Shown in pieces: positions 6,653 through 9,014 of a stretch of DNA of 9,014 bases (its first letter is position 1; the number at the start of each line of letters is the position of its first letter). The position numbers were made by a program, and so were the translations under genes. The stretch spans positions 1 through 9,014 of the forward strand of contig WALG01000157.1 of NCBI GenBank assembly GCA_015522955.1, in the 5' to 3' direction. Below the pieces are notes generated by a model. The model was not told where the DNA came from. It was given only the letters and a program-made list of their open reading frames with translations, and did no database searches. The DNA comes from DHVE2 group archaeon (GTDB lineage Archaea > Thermoplasmatota > Thermoplasmata > Thermoplasmatales > Aciduliprofundaceae).

Positions 6653-8984
6653 TTATCTCCTCTGAAGTCTCCTCTTCCATTTCCTCAACATTGAAAAGCA
6701 CAAGAATTCCATTTTTTCTTGCTATTTCTCGAAGAGAAGTAAGAAACTCTTGAATCCGTGACATTTCATTTATCGCCATCAGAAAATCGAAACAATCTAT
6801 TAATATTATTCCGACTCCTTTTCCCGCAAAATTTTCTATTTCCTTTCTCAATTTCTCAAGTTCTCTTGGTTTTATACTTCTGCCCAAAGGCACATAGGAT
6901 ATCCAAATAATATGCGTATTCTTCAATCCATAAATTTGCCTGGCCTGCTGAGGATCTTCTTTGGTAATCAACAATTTCTTTTCATCTCTCAGATGCTCTG
7001 GTATCCTTGCCAGTAGTTTCTGAAAGTCTCCAAAAGATATATAGACCTTTCCACCTTTTACCTCCTTCTCTCTCAGTTCCACCCTGATAGGCGCTCCGCA
7101 TCTCGGACAGAAAATATCATCCTCCTCGAGAACTGTGCCACAGAAGGGACATACACTTCTATTTCCTATTTTCCTAGGCTTAAATGCATGGGAATATATG
7201 TAATCCTTTATCTCCTGAGCAAATGCCCTTGAGAAACCTGGAATTTCTGCTATCTCTGCAGGAGAAGCCTGCATAAGTTCATATACACTTGCATAGCCCA
7301 TTTGAAATAGGGCTTCTGCTTTATTCTCAGCCACACCAGGGATGCTCTTGAATGCCTTTATCACCCATTTCTTGAATAACGGATTTATTCCTATGGTAAC
7401 TTTGCGTCCCATTATGGGCCATGTCACCACAAATCCAAAATCCACGTATTTGAAGTATATATTCCTGATCCTGCACCTGCTTCTTATATCTTCTGCATAA
7501 ACCCTGACTTCTCTCACCATTCTCTCGTCACCCGAAATGCTCGCATCTATGAGATCGTCATACTCCATATCTATTTCCTTTCTCATTTCATTTATACGCC
7601 TTATAATCTCATTTACAAATCTCAATCTCTCGGTGGTGATATCTCTCTCATTGTTTATATATAGAGTACCATGAGGCAGTGTTATCTTTTCATAGCCCTG
7701 AGGCATCTTTTCCACGTATTTTAGCATATTAGGCGTTATCTTTATAATAAAGCCCTCAACACCCAAACTGTAACCACCCTTATTCATAGCGTCCATTATC
7801 TCCTTCACATTTTTCCTTCTGAGCAGAAATGCAATTTTAGGAGCCAGAGCCCGGTAAGATTTACTTATGGCTTCCATATCTGGTACTATCTCAAGTTCCA
7901 TTTCCTCCCATCTTTCGGTGGGGCTGAAGTGTAAAAGGTTTTCCATTCTTATTATTCCAGAGGAAAAATCGGATACCTGGTCCGCAAGGTCAGAGACAAA
8001 ATACACCTTTTTGAGAGGTTCACGCCGGGGTATTCCTCTCTGGTTCCTGTATTTTCTTAGCCCCCTAACAATTTCCTTTACCACATCTATCTGAATCTCT
8101 TCCTTTACCTCGTTTAACTGAAGTTTTCTCTCTTTTATACCCAATCGCTCCAACTGCTTAGATGCAAACTCCGGGATATACGGATATAACATTACCAATG
8201 CATCTATCAAGGGGCTTTTTACAATGGGCATCTTCCTCTTCATGGGAATATAGAATCGGGAAAAATCTGAGAGCACAAATTTATAAACTCTCTGAAAGGC
8301 CTCAGGTAAATCCATATTTTTAAGAAGCGCTGCATAACTCTTCTTCACCTTTTCAACCTCGTAAAGTATCCAATTATCCTCAGCCATGAGATGCTCAATT
8401 TCCCCATAAATCTGAAGATAATTTATGAGATTCTCAATTATTCTCTTTAACTTTTTAACCTTCTGAAGGTCAGAGTCTGTAACTCCACCTTTCTTTTTAA
8501 AGAGTAGAACCGCACGGCTATCTTCATCAATTATCTCCGGTGGTTCATGCCTTAAAATAACCGTTTTTTCAAAAACGTTACGTTGGAGACTTTTAAATAG
8601 GTGTGTATATAAATATAGCAATGATTGCCGTTTCTGATGAAGAAACATTAAAGAGGGTTTCCTTGTCTCCTTCAAATATAACCCAGATGGAACAAATTTA
8701 GTATCCAGGTAGAATATGGGACTCATTATACCTCCACATACTGGACATTCCTTTACTTTAACACCCAATTCACTGTAGCCACATTTTCTGCAGTAAAGGA
8801 GCGGTATTTTATACTCTCCTTCATAGGAAGATAGCACTATTTTTTCTTTTCCGTGGGCCACTACAAGTACAGGATACTCAGTTTTCATCAAAGTTGAGCC
8901 ACACACAGGACATTTCCCAATCCTTATTGTTTTTTCAAAAGAGTATATGATCGTGTAGGAAGGTATCCTCCCTCTGAGTTCCAT
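6627..8984 (-). CDS. Catalytically dead IleRS-derived protein fused to helix-hairpin-helix, zinc ribbon and DUF835
   Basis: 785 residues from the proposed ATG. Residues 20-175 resemble the zinc-knuckle and second Rossmann-half region of IleRS: C25/C28, C65/C68, C80/C83 in ECPVCGGIM..YLDTKF..SG, then HQKR.SLLYL...LF...VFEKTVILRH. The next residues, PPEIIDEDSRAVLLF, align with what follows the KMSKS loop, so about 20 residues with that motif are absent. RYWGTP is also gone. Residues 200-330 match the anticodon-binding domain (DNWILYEVE, DFSRFYIPMKR, IVRGLRKYRNQRGI). Residues 350-500 match the IleRS C-terminal domain (EIVPDMEAISKSYRALAPKI, VNEIIRRINEMRKEIDMEYDDLI). Then come a helix-hairpin-helix (about 545-595), a zinc ribbon (C612/C615, C626/C629) and DUF835 (about 645-775; HIIWISYVPLG, GIILIDCFDFL). 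It cannot aminoacylate as it stands. A GGGTGA site 4 bases before the ATG supports this start, but the frame is open to the window edge, so the N-terminus may lie further upstream. The function is unknown; tRNA or RNA sensing is inference. Confidence 0.85.
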   Translation of the reverse strand: MELRGRIPSYTIIYSFEKTIRIGKCPVCGSTLMKTEYPVLVVAHGKEKIVLSSYEGEYKIPLLYCRKCGYSELGVKVKECPVCGGIMSPIFYLDTKFVPSGLYLKETRKPSLMFLHQKRQSLLYLYTHLFKSLQRNVFEKTVILRHEPPEIIDEDSRAVLLFKKKGGVTDSDLQKVKKLKRIIENLINYLQIYGEIEHLMAEDNWILYEVEKVKKSYAALLKNMDLPEAFQRVYKFVLSDFSRFYIPMKRKMPIVKSPLIDALVMLYPYIPEFASKQLERLGIKERKLQLNEVKEEIQIDVVKEIVRGLRKYRNQRGIPRREPLKKVYFVSDLADQVSDFSSGIIRMENLLHFSPTERWEEMELEIVPDMEAISKSYRALAPKIAFLLRRKNVKEIMDAMNKGGYSLGVEGFIIKITPNMLKYVEKMPQGYEKITLPHGTLYINNERDITTERLRFVNEIIRRINEMRKEIDMEYDDLIDASISGDERMVREVRVYAEDIRSRCRIRNIYFKYVDFGFVVTWPIMGRKVTIGINPLFKKWVIKAFKSIPGVAENKAEALFQMGYASVYELMQASPAEIAEIPGFSRAFAQEIKDYIYSHAFKPRKIGNRSVCPFCGTVLEEDDIFCPRCGAPIRVELREKEVKGGKVYISFGDFQKLLARIPEHLRDEKKLLITKEDPQQARQIYGLKNTHIIWISYVPLGRSIKPRELEKLRKEIENFAGKGVGIILIDCFDFLMAINEMSRIQEFLTSLREIARKNGILVLFNVEEMEEETSEEIIKYVDGRL

Positions 8985-9002
8985 TTCTTCACCCTTTTCC
9001 TG

Positions 9003-9011
9003 TATTATAAA
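9003..9011 (-). promoter_or_regulatory. Candidate TATA box of the IleRS-like gene
   Basis: Read on the minus strand the sequence is TTTATAATA, centred about 23 bases before the ATG at 8984, which would give a very short leader. A GGGTGA ribosome binding site lies between it and the ATG. It supports the ATG as the true start, but only weakly: the same bases form an open frame continuous with the gene, and nothing beyond the window edge is visible. Confidence 0.3.
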
Positions 9012-9014
9012 GCC

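Noticed and set aside
6712..6717. Run of six T as a possible archaeal terminator for the purH/dehydratase operon
   Set aside because: It lies about 60 bases past the stop but inside the opposing coding gene, is a single short run and encodes conserved-frame lysines on the other strand; not strong enough to list.
6627..8984. Functional isoleucyl-, valyl- or leucyl-tRNA synthetase
   Set aside because: The KMSKS loop and the RYWGTP region are absent, no HIGH is visible, and a DUF835 tail is attached; similarity is to the non-catalytic half.
6627..8984. Decaying ileS pseudogene
   Set aside because: The 785-codon frame is intact, the zinc cysteine pairs are kept and new domains follow in frame, which indicates a maintained protein.

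Overview
The window reads as a euryarchaeal chromosome segment, nearly fully coding, with no rRNA, tRNA, CRISPR array, insertion sequence or obvious repeat. Archaeal origin follows from a Nob1-type PIN/zinc-ribbon ribosome-maturation nuclease, a two-gene AcnX-type phosphomevalonate dehydratase (archaeal mevalonate pathway), strong GGAGGTGA-like ribosome binding sites, TATA-like promoters and a DUF835 domain. DUF835 is best known from Thermoplasmatota and Thermococci. A Thermoplasmatota-related anaerobe (Aciduliprofundum/DHVE2-like) is my best guess. Classical Thermoplasmatales are less likely, because they use a different mevalonate branch without AcnX. The tungsten/molybdenum aldehyde oxidoreductase family gene fits anaerobic metabolism.

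Layout. (1) Bases 2-2756, plus strand: a tight cluster of the tail of a winged-helix regulator, an AOR-family oxidoreductase, a small DUF3783 protein and Nob1. Every junction abuts or overlaps. (2) Bases 2749-3531, minus strand: a metallo-beta-lactamase-fold hydrolase that converges on nob1 with an 8-base overlap. (3) Bases 3532-3626: the only real intergenic gap, a divergent promoter region. (4) Bases 3627-6652, plus strand: purH (last two steps to IMP) followed by the large and small subunits of phosphomevalonate dehydratase, apparently one operon joining purine and isoprenoid synthesis. (5) Bases 6627-8984, minus strand: a 785-residue multidomain protein that converges on the small subunit gene with a 26-base overlap.

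The standout is the last gene. Most of its length is recognisably the C-terminal half of isoleucyl-tRNA synthetase: zinc knuckles of the connective region, remnant of the second half of the Rossmann domain, anticodon-binding helical domain and the IleRS C-terminal domain. The block that should contain the KMSKS loop is missing, and so is the conserved RYWGTP region. The visible part contains no HIGH motif or editing domain. The IleRS-derived portion is followed by a helix-hairpin-helix segment, a four-cysteine zinc ribbon and a DUF835 domain. It looks like a catalytically dead synthetase paralogue recruited to another job, conceivably a tRNA- or RNA-binding sensor comparable in logic to the HisRS-like domain of GCN2. 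The reading frame stays open from the proposed ATG to the window edge, so the true N-terminus is not proven. A secondary oddity is the AOR-family enzyme, in which the first of the four expected [4Fe-4S] cysteines is replaced by glycine.
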